Part shown: piece by piece, positions 26,466 through 34,603 of the stretch
How the letters are laid out: each line of letters starts with the position of its first letter
Position numbering within the stretch: the first letter of the stretch is position 1
From: JAJYUU01 sp963822955
Lineage (GTDB): Bacteria; Actinomycetota; Actinomycetes; Streptosporangiales; Streptosporangiaceae
Length of the DNA stretch: 64,000 bases
Assembly (NCBI GenBank): GCA_963822955.1
Contig: CAWGJS010000008.1
Coordinates: 806,001 to 870,000, forward strand
Direction of reading: 5' to 3'
Program-made: the position numbers and the translations under genes
Notes under the pieces: generated by a model
Told to the model about the DNA's origin: nothing
Databases searched by the model: none
Seen by the model: the letters and a program-made list of their open reading frames with translations, nothing else

Positions 26466-28295
26466 ATGACGCACTTCAAGAGCAACCTCAGGGATATCGA
26501 GTTCAACCTCTTCGAGGTGCTCAGGCGCCAGGACCTGCTCGGCGCAGAGCCGTTCGCCGACATCGACGAGGAGACAGCCCGCGGCATCCTCGACGAGGTG
26601 AACAGGCTCGCGCTCGGCCCGGTCGCCGAGTCCTACGCCTCCGCCGACCGCAATCCGCCGGTCTTCGACCCTGCGACGCACTCAGTCCGGATGCCGGACG
26701 ACTTCAAGCGCTCCTACCAGGCCTTCATCGACGCCGAGTGGTTCCGCCTGGAGCTGCCGCCTGAGCTGGGTGGCACGCGCGTACCGCGCACGCTTAGCTG
26801 GTCGGTGGCCGAGCTGATCCTCGGCGCGAACCCGGCGGTCTGGATGTACTCGAGCCTCGGCTCGTTCTCGAACACGCTCTGGCAGCTCGGCACTCCGGCC
26901 CAGAAGCGGATCGCGGAGCAGTCGATCGAGGGCCGCTGGGGCTACACCATGGTGCTGACCGAGCCGGACGCAGGCTCGGACGTGGGGGCCGGCCGGACCA
27001 AGGCCGTGCAGCAGCCCGATGGCACCTGGCACATCGAGGGCGTGAAGAGGTTCATCACCAGCGCCGAGCACGACATGGCCGACAACATCCTGCACATCGT
27101 GCTTGCCCGCCCGGAGGGCGCTGGTCCCGGCACCAAGGGCCTGTCCATGTTCCTGGTCCCCAAGTTCCAGGTGAACCCCGACGGGTCGCTCGGCGAGCGG
27201 AACGGCGTGTATGTCACCAACGTCGAGCACAAGATGGGACTGAAGGCGTCCACGACGTGCGAGCTGACATTCGGGGCCGAGCACCCGGCGGTCGGCACCC
27301 TGATCGGCGATGTGCACGATGGCATCCGCCAGATGTTCATGATCATCGAGTTCGCCCGGATGATGGTCGGGACCAAGGCCATCGCTGCCCTGTCGACCGG
27401 CTACCTGAACGCGCTGGAGTACGCCAAGACCAGGGTTCAGGGCGCGGACCTGACCCAGCTGACGGACAAGGCTGCACCGCGCGTCACGATCATGAATCAC
27501 CCTGACGTCCGGCGCAGCCTGCTGCTGCAGAAGGCATACGCCGAGGGCATGCGGGCGCTCGTCCTCTACACCGCGACACAGCAGGACGCCATGCAGATCG
27601 CGGCGGCCAGGGGCGAGCGGGACGAGGCCGCCGCGGCACTCAACGACCTGCTGCTGCCGATCGTCAAGGGCGTCGGCTCCGAGCGCGGTTACGAGCTGCT
27701 GGCTCAGTCCCTGCAGACCTTCGGCGGCTCGGGCTACCTGCAGGATTACCCGATCGAGCAGTACATCAGGGACGCCAAGATCGACAGCCTGTATGAGGGC
27801 ACGACCGCGATCCAGGGCCTGGACCTGTACTTCCGCAAGATCGTCCGCAACCAGGGCGCCTCGCTGGGCCTAGTGCTCGCTCAGATCCGGGAGTTCGCCG
27901 CGGCGGACAACGGCAACGGCCGGCTGAAGCGGGAGCGGGCTGCGCTGGCCAGGGCAGCCGGCGACGTCGAGGCAATCGTGACCGCCATGAACGGCTTCCT
28001 CGTCGACAGCCTCGAGCAGGCGCCGGAGACCTACCGGGCCGGGCTCAACACCACGCGGCTCCTGCTCGCGCTCGGCGACCTCGTTGTCGGCTGGCTGCTC
28101 GGACGCCAGGCCGAGGTGGCGATTGCCCGTCTCGACCAGGGCGGTCTCAGCGCCGCTGACGAAGCCTTCTACCGCGGCAAGATCGCGGCAGCCGGATTCT
28201 TCGCCGCCACAGTGCTGCCGCGGCTGGCCGGCGAGCGCGAGATCGCCGAGACGACCTCGCTGGACCCGATGGAGCTACCAGAAGAGGCTTTCTGA
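26466..28295 (+). CDS. fadE5: Acyl-CoA dehydrogenase, FadE5-like
   Basis: FAD-dependent oxidation of acyl-CoA thioesters to trans-2-enoyl-CoA. Seen: 609 residues from ATG 26466 with GGAGGG upstream. The sequence follows mycobacterial FadE5 (about 611 residues) closely from memory: NLFEVLRRQDLLGAEPF, NPPVFDPATHSVRMP, TMVLTEPDAGSDVGAGRTKA, HIEGVKRFITSAEHD, KGLSMFLVPKFQV, NVEHKMGLKASTTCELTFG, GSGYLQDYPIEQYIRDAKID and the catalytic segment SLYEGTTAIQG. Known: FadE5 acts on medium and long-chain acyl-CoAs and differs from the tetrameric short-chain class by an extended N- and C-terminus, both present here. Two operator-like sites precede the gene. Confidence 0.92.
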   Translation: MTHFKSNLRDIEFNLFEVLRRQDLLGAEPFADIDEETARGILDEVNRLALGPVAESYASADRNPPVFDPATHSVRMPDDFKRSYQAFIDAEWFRLELPPELGGTRVPRTLSWSVAELILGANPAVWMYSSLGSFSNTLWQLGTPAQKRIAEQSIEGRWGYTMVLTEPDAGSDVGAGRTKAVQQPDGTWHIEGVKRFITSAEHDMADNILHIVLARPEGAGPGTKGLSMFLVPKFQVNPDGSLGERNGVYVTNVEHKMGLKASTTCELTFGAEHPAVGTLIGDVHDGIRQMFMIIEFARMMVGTKAIAALSTGYLNALEYAKTRVQGADLTQLTDKAAPRVTIMNHPDVRRSLLLQKAYAEGMRALVLYTATQQDAMQIAAARGERDEAAAALNDLLLPIVKGVGSERGYELLAQSLQTFGGSGYLQDYPIEQYIRDAKIDSLYEGTTAIQGLDLYFRKIVRNQGASLGLVLAQIREFAAADNGNGRLKRERAALARAAGDVEAIVTAMNGFLVDSLEQAPETYRAGLNTTRLLLALGDLVVGWLLGRQAEVAIARLDQGGLSAADEAFYRGKIAAAGFFAATVLPRLAGEREIAETTSLDPMELPEEAF

Positions 28296-28305
28296 GCCGG
28301 GCGCT

Positions 28306-28599
28306 TCAGATCTCGTACTGAACCGATGCACGGTCCTTGGCGTGCGGACTGCTGATCCGGCCGATGATCTCCTGGTGCTCGGCGTTGGTGCGGTAGGCGA
28401 GGTACGACTCGGCGTCGTCGAAGTCGGCGACAACGGCGAAGTCGTAGTTCCCCTCGATGATCCCGGCGTCCGGCCCGGCGTGGTACGAGCGCAATCCGCG
28501 CAGCTTCGGCGCAAGCGCGGTCAGCTCGGTCGCGAACTGCTGCTCCAGCTCCTCGGTCATCTCGTCGTCCCAGGTGAACAGGACCACGTGGCGAATCAT
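28306..28599 (-). CDS. Dabb (stress-responsive A/B barrel) domain protein
   Basis: Seen: 97 residues from ATG 28599 with GAAAGGAAG upstream. The sequence MIRHVVLFTWDDEMTEELEQ with YDFAVVADFDDAESYLAYR and EHQEII is the Dabb fold, a ferredoxin-like dimer of unknown activity found in plant stress proteins and in bacterial polyketide or aldehyde-related enzymes. It lies 10 bp behind the E2 gene on the same strand, so it is probably the last gene of the bkd operon; convergent to fadE5 with only 10 bp between stops. Confidence 0.8.
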   Translation of the reverse strand: MIRHVVLFTWDDEMTEELEQQFATELTALAPKLRGLRSYHAGPDAGIIEGNYDFAVVADFDDAESYLAYRTNAEHQEIIGRISSPHAKDRASVQYEI

Positions 28600-28609
28600 C
28601 GGCTTCCTT

Positions 28610-30058
28610 TCAGGACCAGGCCAGCATCCGCAGCGGGTCGGTGAGCATGGCGCCGACGTCCCGCAGCACCGCGGAGCCGAGGTCGCCATCGACGATGCGA
28701 TGATCGAACGACAGCGCCAGCGTGCACACCTTGCGCACGGCAAGCTCGCCGTCGACCACCCACGGAGCGTCCTTGACCTGGCCGAATGCCAGGATCGCGG
28801 CTTCGCCCTGCGGCAGGATCGGCGTGCCGGTGTCGACTCCGAAGATGCCGACGTTGGTGATCGAGATCGTGCCGCCGGAGAGGTCGGCCGGCGTGGCCTT
28901 CCCGGCCCGTGCGGTCTCCGCGAGCTGCGCCAGTGCCGCCGCCAGCTGCGGCAGGGTCAGCGCGTGCGCGTCCTTCACGTTCGGCACGACGAGCCCGCGG
29001 TCGGTTGCGGCGGCGATGCCCAGGTTCACGTAGTGCTTGACCACGATCTCCTGCGCCGCCTCGTCCCAGCTGGAGTTGATCATCGGGTGCCGGGCGGCGG
29101 CCACGAGGAGCGCCCGCGCGACCAGCAGCAACGGCGACACCCTGACGTCGGCGAATTCCGGCAGCGTGCGCAGCCGCGCCGTCGCGGTCGTCGTCTCGGT
29201 GATGTCGATCTGCAGGAACTCGGTGACGTGCGGCGCAGTGAACGCGCTCGCCGCAACTGCCGCCGCGGTGTGCTTGCGCACGCCCCTGACGGCGATCCGT
29301 TCCTCGAGCGCACGAGCTGGGGTCCGCGCACCTTGGAAGGGAACGGGCTGGGCCTGGCCTGCCGCCGCCCGCTGGACGTCGTCCCGGGTAATGGAGCCGT
29401 TCGGCCCGGTGCCGGTCATCCCGGCGAGATCGACGCCGAGATCCCTGGCCATCTTGCGCACCGGCGGCTTGGCCAGCGCCGCACTGCGACCTGAACCGTC
29501 TGCCGATGCGGCTGTGCCGGCGCCTCCCGGGGACGGGCTGGAGGCCGGGGCTGTGCTAGTGCTGCCGTTCCCGCTCTGCCGGGGGGCTGTCTTGCGGGCG
29601 CGGCGGGCGGTGGTGCCGAGCTTGACGCCATAGCCGACCAGGACCGCCTGGCGCTCTGCCTTCGGAGCCGGGCTGCCGATCATGCCTGGCTCGACCGCGC
29701 CTTCCACCGGAGGAGCCGGGACCAGGTCGCCGGCCGTGCTGATCGCGTGCTGCGCAGCCGTCTCGGCCGGCACATCGACTGCCACGGTTGGCTCGGCCCC
29801 GCCGCCTGCGTCAGAACCGACATTGACCGCGATGATCGGCGTGCCGACGTCGGCGGTCTGGCCTTCGGGGACCAGCAGGCTGGCGACAGTGCCCTCGTAC
29901 GGGCTCGGCAGCTCGACAATCGCCTTGGCGGTCTCGATCTCGACGATGATCTGGTTAATGGCGACGGTGTCACCCGGCTTGACGTGCCACCTGACGATGT
30001 CGGCCTCGGTCAGGCCTTCGCCGACGTCAGGGAGCTTGAACTCCTTGAGAACTGACAT
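28610..30058 (-). CDS. bkdC: Branched-chain 2-oxoacid (or pyruvate) dehydrogenase E2, dihydrolipoyl acyltransferase
   Basis: Transfers the acyl group from lipoyl to CoA in the multienzyme complex. Seen: 482 residues: lipoyl domain (1-80, with lipoylated Lys45 in EIETAKA), an Ala/Pro linker, a peripheral-subunit binding domain (VRKMARDLGVDLAGMTGTGP) and a catalytic domain ending in the DHRIVDGD active-site motif. The gene sits 9 bp behind E1beta, the third gene of an operon E1alpha-E1beta-E2. Single lipoyl domain and the neighbouring E1 subunits fit the BkdC type. Assignment to BCKDH rather than pyruvate is inferred from the split alpha2beta2 E1. Confidence 0.85.
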   Translation of the reverse strand: MSVLKEFKLPDVGEGLTEADIVRWHVKPGDTVAINQIIVEIETAKAIVELPSPYEGTVASLLVPEGQTADVGTPIIAVNVGSDAGGGAEPTVAVDVPAETAAQHAISTAGDLVPAPPVEGAVEPGMIGSPAPKAERQAVLVGYGVKLGTTARRARKTAPRQSGNGSTSTAPASSPSPGGAGTAASADGSGRSAALAKPPVRKMARDLGVDLAGMTGTGPNGSITRDDVQRAAAGQAQPVPFQGARTPARALEERIAVRGVRKHTAAAVAASAFTAPHVTEFLQIDITETTTATARLRTLPEFADVRVSPLLLVARALLVAAARHPMINSSWDEAAQEIVVKHYVNLGIAAATDRGLVVPNVKDAHALTLPQLAAALAQLAETARAGKATPADLSGGTISITNVGIFGVDTGTPILPQGEAAILAFGQVKDAPWVVDGELAVRKVCTLALSFDHRIVDGDLGSAVLRDVGAMLTDPLRMLAWS

Positions 30059-30067
30059 CCGGGCCTC

Positions 30068-31066
30068 TCAGTAACCGAAGGTGCGGTCGACAGCATCCAG
30101 GATCCGGTCCAGGTCGGGCAGGTAATGCTCCTCGAGCCTGGACGGCGGATACGGGGTGGTGTATGCGCCGACGCGCAGCACCGGTGCCTCGAGGTTGTAG
30201 AAGCACTCCTGCGTGACCTGCGCCGCGATCTCGGCGCCGATGCCGCCAGTGACGACGGCCTCGTGCACGACGATGCACCTGCCGGTCTTGCGGACCGAGG
30301 CGAAGATGGTCTCAGTGTCCAGCGGCGCGAGCGATCGCAGGTCGACGACTTCCATCGACCTGCCGTCGGCGTTTGCCGCGACGGCCGCCTCGGCGCAGGT
30401 GCGCACCATCGGGCCGTAGCACAGCACGGTCACGTCAGCGCCAGGAAGGAGCACCCTGGCCTTGTCCATGGGCAGCGCGGCACCGAGGCCGCCCTCGATG
30501 TCCACCTCGGCCCTGTCCCAGTAGCGCCGCTTGGGCTCGAAGAAGATCACCGGGTCGTCGCTGGTCGCGGCCTGCTGGATCATCGTGTAGGCGTCGGCGG
30601 GGTCACCGCACGCGACGACCCGGAGGCCGGGGGTGTGCGCGAACAGCGCTTCGGGCGACTCGCTGTGGTGCTCCACGGCGCCGATGCCGCCGCCGAACGG
30701 GATCCGCACCACGATCGGCAGCCGGATGGTGCCGAGCGAGCGGTAGCGCATCTTGGCCAGCTGGCTGACTATCTGGTCGAACGCCGGGAAGACGAAGCCG
30801 TCGAACTGGATCTCGCAGATCGGCCGGTAGCCGCGCAGCGCCAGACCAATGGCCGTGCCGATGATGCCCGACTCAGCTAGCGGGGTGTCCATCACGCGCG
30901 CCTCGCCGAAGTCCTTCTGCAGGCCGTCGGTGACCCGGAAGACGCCGCCCAGCTTGCCGACGTCCTCGCCCATGATCAGGGCCTTCGGGTTGTCCTCAAG
31001 TGCCTTGCGCAGACCCTCGTTGAGTGCCTTGGAGAGCGTGAGCTTCGGCATCGCGGGTGTCGTCAT
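30068..31066 (-). CDS. bkdB: 2-oxoacid dehydrogenase E1 beta subunit
   Basis: Part of the alpha2beta2 thiamine-diphosphate decarboxylase. Seen: 332 residues with LIMGEDVGKLGGVFRVTDGL, the ESGIIGTAIGLALRGYRPI segment, the central FDGFVFPAFDQIVSQLAKMR, VRIPFGGGIGAVEHHSESPE, and a transketolase-C domain with DVTVLCYGPMVRTCAEAA and the EAVVTGGIGAEIAAQVT region. Its ATG overlaps the E1alpha stop by 4 bases. The complete set supports the branched-chain 2-oxoacid dehydrogenase complex, but substrate preference cannot be proven from sequence. Confidence 0.87.
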   Translation of the reverse strand: MTTPAMPKLTLSKALNEGLRKALEDNPKALIMGEDVGKLGGVFRVTDGLQKDFGEARVMDTPLAESGIIGTAIGLALRGYRPICEIQFDGFVFPAFDQIVSQLAKMRYRSLGTIRLPIVVRIPFGGGIGAVEHHSESPEALFAHTPGLRVVACGDPADAYTMIQQAATSDDPVIFFEPKRRYWDRAEVDIEGGLGAALPMDKARVLLPGADVTVLCYGPMVRTCAEAAVAANADGRSMEVVDLRSLAPLDTETIFASVRKTGRCIVVHEAVVTGGIGAEIAAQVTQECFYNLEAPVLRVGAYTTPYPPSRLEEHYLPDLDRILDAVDRTFGY

Positions 31067-32226
31067 CGCGCGGCCCCCTCACCGACGAACGAGTCAAGGT
31101 AGGCGGCGAATCCGGCGCGCTCCGCGGCGAGCTGCGAGGTCTCACTCGTCAGCACGTCATCGAACATCGAGAGAGGCTCGGGGTCCGGCATCTGCAGGCA
31201 GGCAGCCCGCACCCTGGCTCCCACCGCGGCCGCCTCTGCCTCGATCTCGTCGAAGAAGCTCATCTCCGCCTGCTCGGTACGGATCAGGTACTGCTTGACG
31301 CGCTCGATCGGGTCCTTGAGCTTCCAGGCCTCCAGCTCAGCCGACAGCCGGTACCGGGTCGGGTCGTCAGTCGTCGTGTGCGCACCCATCCGGTAGGTGA
31401 AGGCCTCGATCAGCGTCGGGCCCTGCCCGTCGCGCGCTGCCCGCATGGCCTTGCGGGTGACCGCCAGGCAGGCCAGTACGTCGTTCCCGTCAACCCGCAT
31501 GCCGGGGAAGCCGAAACCGTGGGCGCGCCGGTACAGCGGCGTGCGGCTCTGCCGCTCCAGCGGCTCGGAGATGGCCCACTGGTTGTTCTGGCAGAAGAAC
31601 ACGATCGGCGCGTTGTTCACCGAGGCCCAGATGAATGCCTCGTTCACGTCGCCCTGGCTGGTCGCGCCGTCGCCGAAGTAAGCGATGACGGCCTCGCCGT
31701 CCTCGCCGACGGCGCCGTCGCGCTGGATCCCCATGGCGTAGCCGGTCGCATGCAGGGCCTGGCTCCCGATGACGATCGTGTACAGGTGGAAGTTGTGCTC
31801 AGTGGGATCCCAGCCGCCGTGGCTGACTCCGCGGAACAGTTCGAGCAGCTTCATCGGGTCCAGGCCGCGGCACCACGCGACGCCATGCTCGCGGTAGGTC
31901 GGGAATGCCATGTCCCGCGGATTGAGCGCGCGCCCGGAGCCGACCTGGGCGGCTTCCTGGCCAAGCAGCGAGGCCCAGATCCCGAGCTCGCCCTGGCGCT
32001 GAAGCGCGATCGCCTCGAAGTCGATCCGGCGGACGATGACCAGGTCGCGGTAGAGCGCCTTGATCTCGTCGGCGGAGATTTCCAGCGGGTAATCGGGGTG
32101 CTCGACCCGCTCCCCCTCAGGGGTTAGCAGCTGAATCAGCTCAGCAGGATCCGCCTGTCGTTCTGGCTCGCGGGCTGGTGCCCGTCCGGCAGAGCGGGCG
32201 GCGCGTCCGGCGTCTTTGACGGCCAC
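31063..32226 (-). CDS. bkdA: 2-oxoacid dehydrogenase E1 alpha subunit
   Basis: Binds thiamine diphosphate and decarboxylates the 2-oxo acid. Seen: 387 residues with the TPP motif GDGATSQGDVNEAFIWASVN and downstream NNQWAISEP, the phosphorylation-loop-like MGAHTTTDDPTRYR and IWASLLGQEAAQVGSGRAL. The first 35 residues are Ala/Arg-rich and variable. The ATG at 32226 follows a perfect hairpin-type inverted repeat (32251-32275) in the leader. First gene of the operon, divergent from purS. Confidence 0.88.
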   Translation of the reverse strand: MAVKDAGRAARSAGRAPAREPERQADPAELIQLLTPEGERVEHPDYPLEISADEIKALYRDLVIVRRIDFEAIALQRQGELGIWASLLGQEAAQVGSGRALNPRDMAFPTYREHGVAWCRGLDPMKLLELFRGVSHGGWDPTEHNFHLYTIVIGSQALHATGYAMGIQRDGAVGEDGEAVIAYFGDGATSQGDVNEAFIWASVNNAPIVFFCQNNQWAISEPLERQSRTPLYRRAHGFGFPGMRVDGNDVLACLAVTRKAMRAARDGQGPTLIEAFTYRMGAHTTTDDPTRYRLSAELEAWKLKDPIERVKQYLIRTEQAEMSFFDEIEAEAAAVGARVRAACLQMPDPEPLSMFDDVLTSETSQLAAERAGFAAYLDSFVGEGAAR

Positions 32227-32250
32227 GTGCCACTCCTTGGATGCTTATGT

Positions 32251-32275
32251 CCGGTCCGGAACGAGCCCGGACCGG
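32251..32275 (-). promoter_or_regulatory. Inverted repeat in bkdA leader
   Basis: CCGGTCCGG and CCGGACCGG (perfect 9-bp arms, 7-base spacer) 25 bp upstream of the bkdA ATG. Operator or leader hairpin are both possible. Confidence 0.45.
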
Positions 32276-32357
32276 TCTGTCGTCCCGTCCATGACGGTGC
32301 GAACAGTACTATCGCCGCGCCCGGGACCGTCAAGCGCTGCGGGCCCCGGCGTGACCT

Positions 32358-32373
32358 TGTGACAGATGTCACG
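32358..32373. promoter_or_regulatory. Crp/FNR-type site between bkdA and purS
   Basis: TGTGA-CAGATG-TCACG fits the cAMP-receptor pattern TGTGA-N6-TCACA with one mismatch. It lies about 94 bp before purS and 132 bp upstream of bkdA, so it could act on either promoter. Confidence 0.4.
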
Positions 32374-32466
32374 AAATCGGGACACGGGAACCTAGCTCAA
32401 GGCTACTGCCCTGCAGGCTGGTTCCCTATTCGCGAACTCTGAGATCAGGCTCGGTACTGTTCGGGT

Positions 32467-32700
32467 GTGCGCAGATTCGTCGTCGACGTGATGCTGAAGC
32501 CCGAGATCCACGATCCCCAGGGCGAGGCCATTGCCAGCGCCTGCCGGCGGCTCGGCTTCGGTCAGGTGGCCGGGGTCCGGCAGGGCAAGCGGTTCGAGAT
32601 CGAGCTGAGCGAGCCGGCCGCCGAGGAGCGGATCGCGGAGCTGGCCGCCGAACTGCTCGCCAATCCGGTCATCGAGGAGTTCTCAGTACATCCCGCCTGA
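32467..32700 (+). CDS. purS: Phosphoribosylformylglycinamidine synthase subunit PurS
   Basis: Small subunit of the three-part FGAM synthetase (PurS-PurQ-PurL) of purine synthesis. Seen: 77 residues, GTG start; FVVDVMLKPEIHDPQGEAI with the LGFGQVAGVRQGKRFEIEL strand pattern. Size and fold match PurS. Unusually, it is separated from purQ by an ATP-binding protein gene and 1.2 kb; in related genomes purS and purQ are normally adjacent. Confidence 0.92.
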   Translation: MRRFVVDVMLKPEIHDPQGEAIASACRRLGFGQVAGVRQGKRFEIELSEPAAEERIAELAAELLANPVIEEFSVHPA

Positions 32701-33225
32701 CTTAAAGCCCGCAGCGGACGGGGCTGTGCTGGCGGGTGCCGAGTTATCGGGGCTATATAACCCCGGCAACTAGGCATCGATGGCTACGTTCTTGCGCGAT
32801 GGTGACTCTTCCGGCCCTACTGTGACACTTAGGTGGAGCAAATAAGGGCAATTCGGTGCGCGATTTTGGCGCTAAGCGTCACAGTCTGCTCGCCTGCCAC
32901 GTTAAGCGTCACAAATTGTCGGTGGCCCGCGCGATCCTGGGCCGACGCTACCGGGGCCTGCGGATGGTCCGTTCGGCCGCCCGCGCGGGCGTGCATACAA
33001 GATTGTTATCTTCCGCTGGCCCCGCGCCAGCGCCCGCAGGGGGCCCGCTGCGATCTATCGCAGCCTGCGTTTCCGCAGGTCAGAGGCGTGCGTGGTCGTT
33101 GAGTAGCCGTCTGACGGTAGCGCACTGTTCGTCCAGAGATCGCCTAAGTTCAGGATTACCGGGCGTCGTCCGGGGAAGCCTTCACAATGTGAACTGACTT
33201 TGACGCCGACGGGGCTGAGGAGCGG
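32701..33225. other. 525-bp region between purS and an ATPase-like gene with repeated motif
   Basis: No supported gene. TAAGCGTCACA occurs at 32873-32883 and 32903-32913 (30 bp apart) and as the near inverted copy TGTGACACTTA at 32821-32831. They could be binding sites for the promoter of the downstream gene at 33226. A frame from GTG 32856 overlaps these repeats but has no recognisable product. Confidence 0.4.
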
Positions 33226-33855
33226 ATGCGATCTCGGGTGTTCCATTCTGGGGAACCAGCCGCAGACGTGGAGTTCTGCCTGGTCTTCCCCAGGGAATCG
33301 CTAAGCGTTCCGGTTATGCGCCGGGTTCTGGGCGACACTCTCAGCCGCCTGGGGATTGATCAGAGCTGCATCAACGACCTGCTGCTGGCGGTGACCGAGG
33401 CGTGCACGAACGTGCTGCGGCATGCCGGCCAGGGTCGGCGGTACGAGCTGGTCGTCCACGTTGGCAGTAAGCGGTGCCTGCTGGAAGTAGTCGATACCGG
33501 CCGCGGCTTTGACCCGGCCAAGGTCGGCCGCCGTCGGCCGGGACCGCGTTACTCGGTCCGGCCGGTGGCCAGGCTGCGCCGTCAGCCGACCCCGCCGGCG
33601 TCCACGGCGCCGGGGTCGCCGAGCACACTACGCAGCCGCATCACGGCATCACGCCGGCAGGCCAGGGAACGGGCCATCGCTGACCTTCCCGAGTCAGGGC
33701 GCGGTATGGCGATCATGCGAGCCTGCGTCGACGACGTGACGATGCGCAGCAGGCCGGGCCAGGGCACCGTGGTCTCGCTGCAGAAGCGCATCGAGTGGCG
33801 CACCGACGCCCCGCTGGCGCAGCGTGCGGCCTCGCAGCTCAGGGACGCGGGCTAG
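33226..33855 (+). CDS. HATPase_c regulatory protein (RsbW/anti-sigma-like)
   Basis: Serine-kinase or histidine-kinase-like ATPase fold without a sensor. Seen: 209 residues; ATG 33226 with GAGGAG 6 bases upstream. N box VTEACTNVLRHA (about residues 63-74), G1 box VVDTGRGFDP and a G2-like segment SGRGMAIMRACVDDVTMRS, separated by a 55-residue Arg/Pro/Ser-rich insert that breaks the usual compactness. Known: such proteins bind and inhibit sigma factors or anti-anti-sigma factors in actinobacteria. It lies between purS and purQ; no cognate sigma factor is next to it. Confidence 0.75.
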   Translation: MRSRVFHSGEPAADVEFCLVFPRESLSVPVMRRVLGDTLSRLGIDQSCINDLLLAVTEACTNVLRHAGQGRRYELVVHVGSKRCLLEVVDTGRGFDPAKVGRRRPGPRYSVRPVARLRRQPTPPASTAPGSPSTLRSRITASRRQARERAIADLPESGRGMAIMRACVDDVTMRSRPGQGTVVSLQKRIEWRTDAPLAQRAASQLRDAG

Positions 33856-33925
33856 GCCGCCAGCCGGCCGGGCGACGGTTGCTCAGCGGGTAGCCTGCGA
33901 ACATGCGCCGCTCAACCAGACGCCC

Positions 33926-34603
33926 ATGACGGCCCGGATCGGAGTCGTTACCTTCCCGGGTTCCCTCGACGATCGCGACGCACGCCGCGCAGTGGAGCGA
34001 GCGGGCGCCCAGCCGGTCGAGCTCTGGCACGATGAGGCCAGCCTGCACGCGGTCGATGCGGTCGTCCTGCCTGGCGGCTTCTCCTACGGCGACTACCTGC
34101 GCTGTGGTGCGATCGCCCGGTTCGCCCCGGTGATGGGCCAGCTCATCCCGGCAGCGGCCAAGGGCCTGCCGGTGCTCGGCATCTGCAACGGCTTCCAGAT
34201 CCTGTGCGAGGCGCACCTGCTGCCGGGGGCGCTCACCCGTAACGCGGGCCTGCGGTTTGTCAACAGGGACATCACGATCATGATCGAGAACCAGACGTCA
34301 GCATGGACCAGGCAGTACCGGACCGGCCAGGAGGTCAGGGTCGTGCTCAAGAGCGGCGAAGGTGCCTACATGGCCGATCCGGACACCGTCGCCAAGCTGG
34401 CAGCCAACGGCCAGATCCTCGGGCGCTATGCGAGCGGCAACCCGAACGGCTCAGTCGGCGACATCGCCGGTGTCGTCAGCGAGGCGGGAAACGTGGCCGG
34501 CCTCATGCCACATCCCGAGCACGCTATCGAGGAGCTGACCGGGCCGTCCGCTGACGGCCTTGGCTTCTTCACCTCAGTCCTGCAGGCAGTCGCCCGTGGT
34601 TAG
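33926..34603 (+). CDS. purQ: Phosphoribosylformylglycinamidine synthase subunit PurQ
   Basis: Glutamine amidotransferase that supplies ammonia to PurL. Seen: 225 residues from ATG 33926; class-I amidotransferase pattern with PGGFSYGDYLRCGAIARFAP, the nucleophile elbow VLGICNGFQILCEAHLLPGA and the catalytic His/Glu in MPHPEHAIE. The stop overlaps the purL GTG start by 8 bases, so the two are translationally coupled. Confidence 0.94.
   Translation: MTARIGVVTFPGSLDDRDARRAVERAGAQPVELWHDEASLHAVDAVVLPGGFSYGDYLRCGAIARFAPVMGQLIPAAAKGLPVLGICNGFQILCEAHLLPGALTRNAGLRFVNRDITIMIENQTSAWTRQYRTGQEVRVVLKSGEGAYMADPDTVAKLAANGQILGRYASGNPNGSVGDIAGVVSEAGNVAGLMPHPEHAIEELTGPSADGLGFFTSVLQAVARG

Noticed and set aside
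32856..33197. 113-codon basic frame upstream of the ATPase gene
   Set aside because: Overlaps the motif repeats, has no RBS and no recognisable domain.
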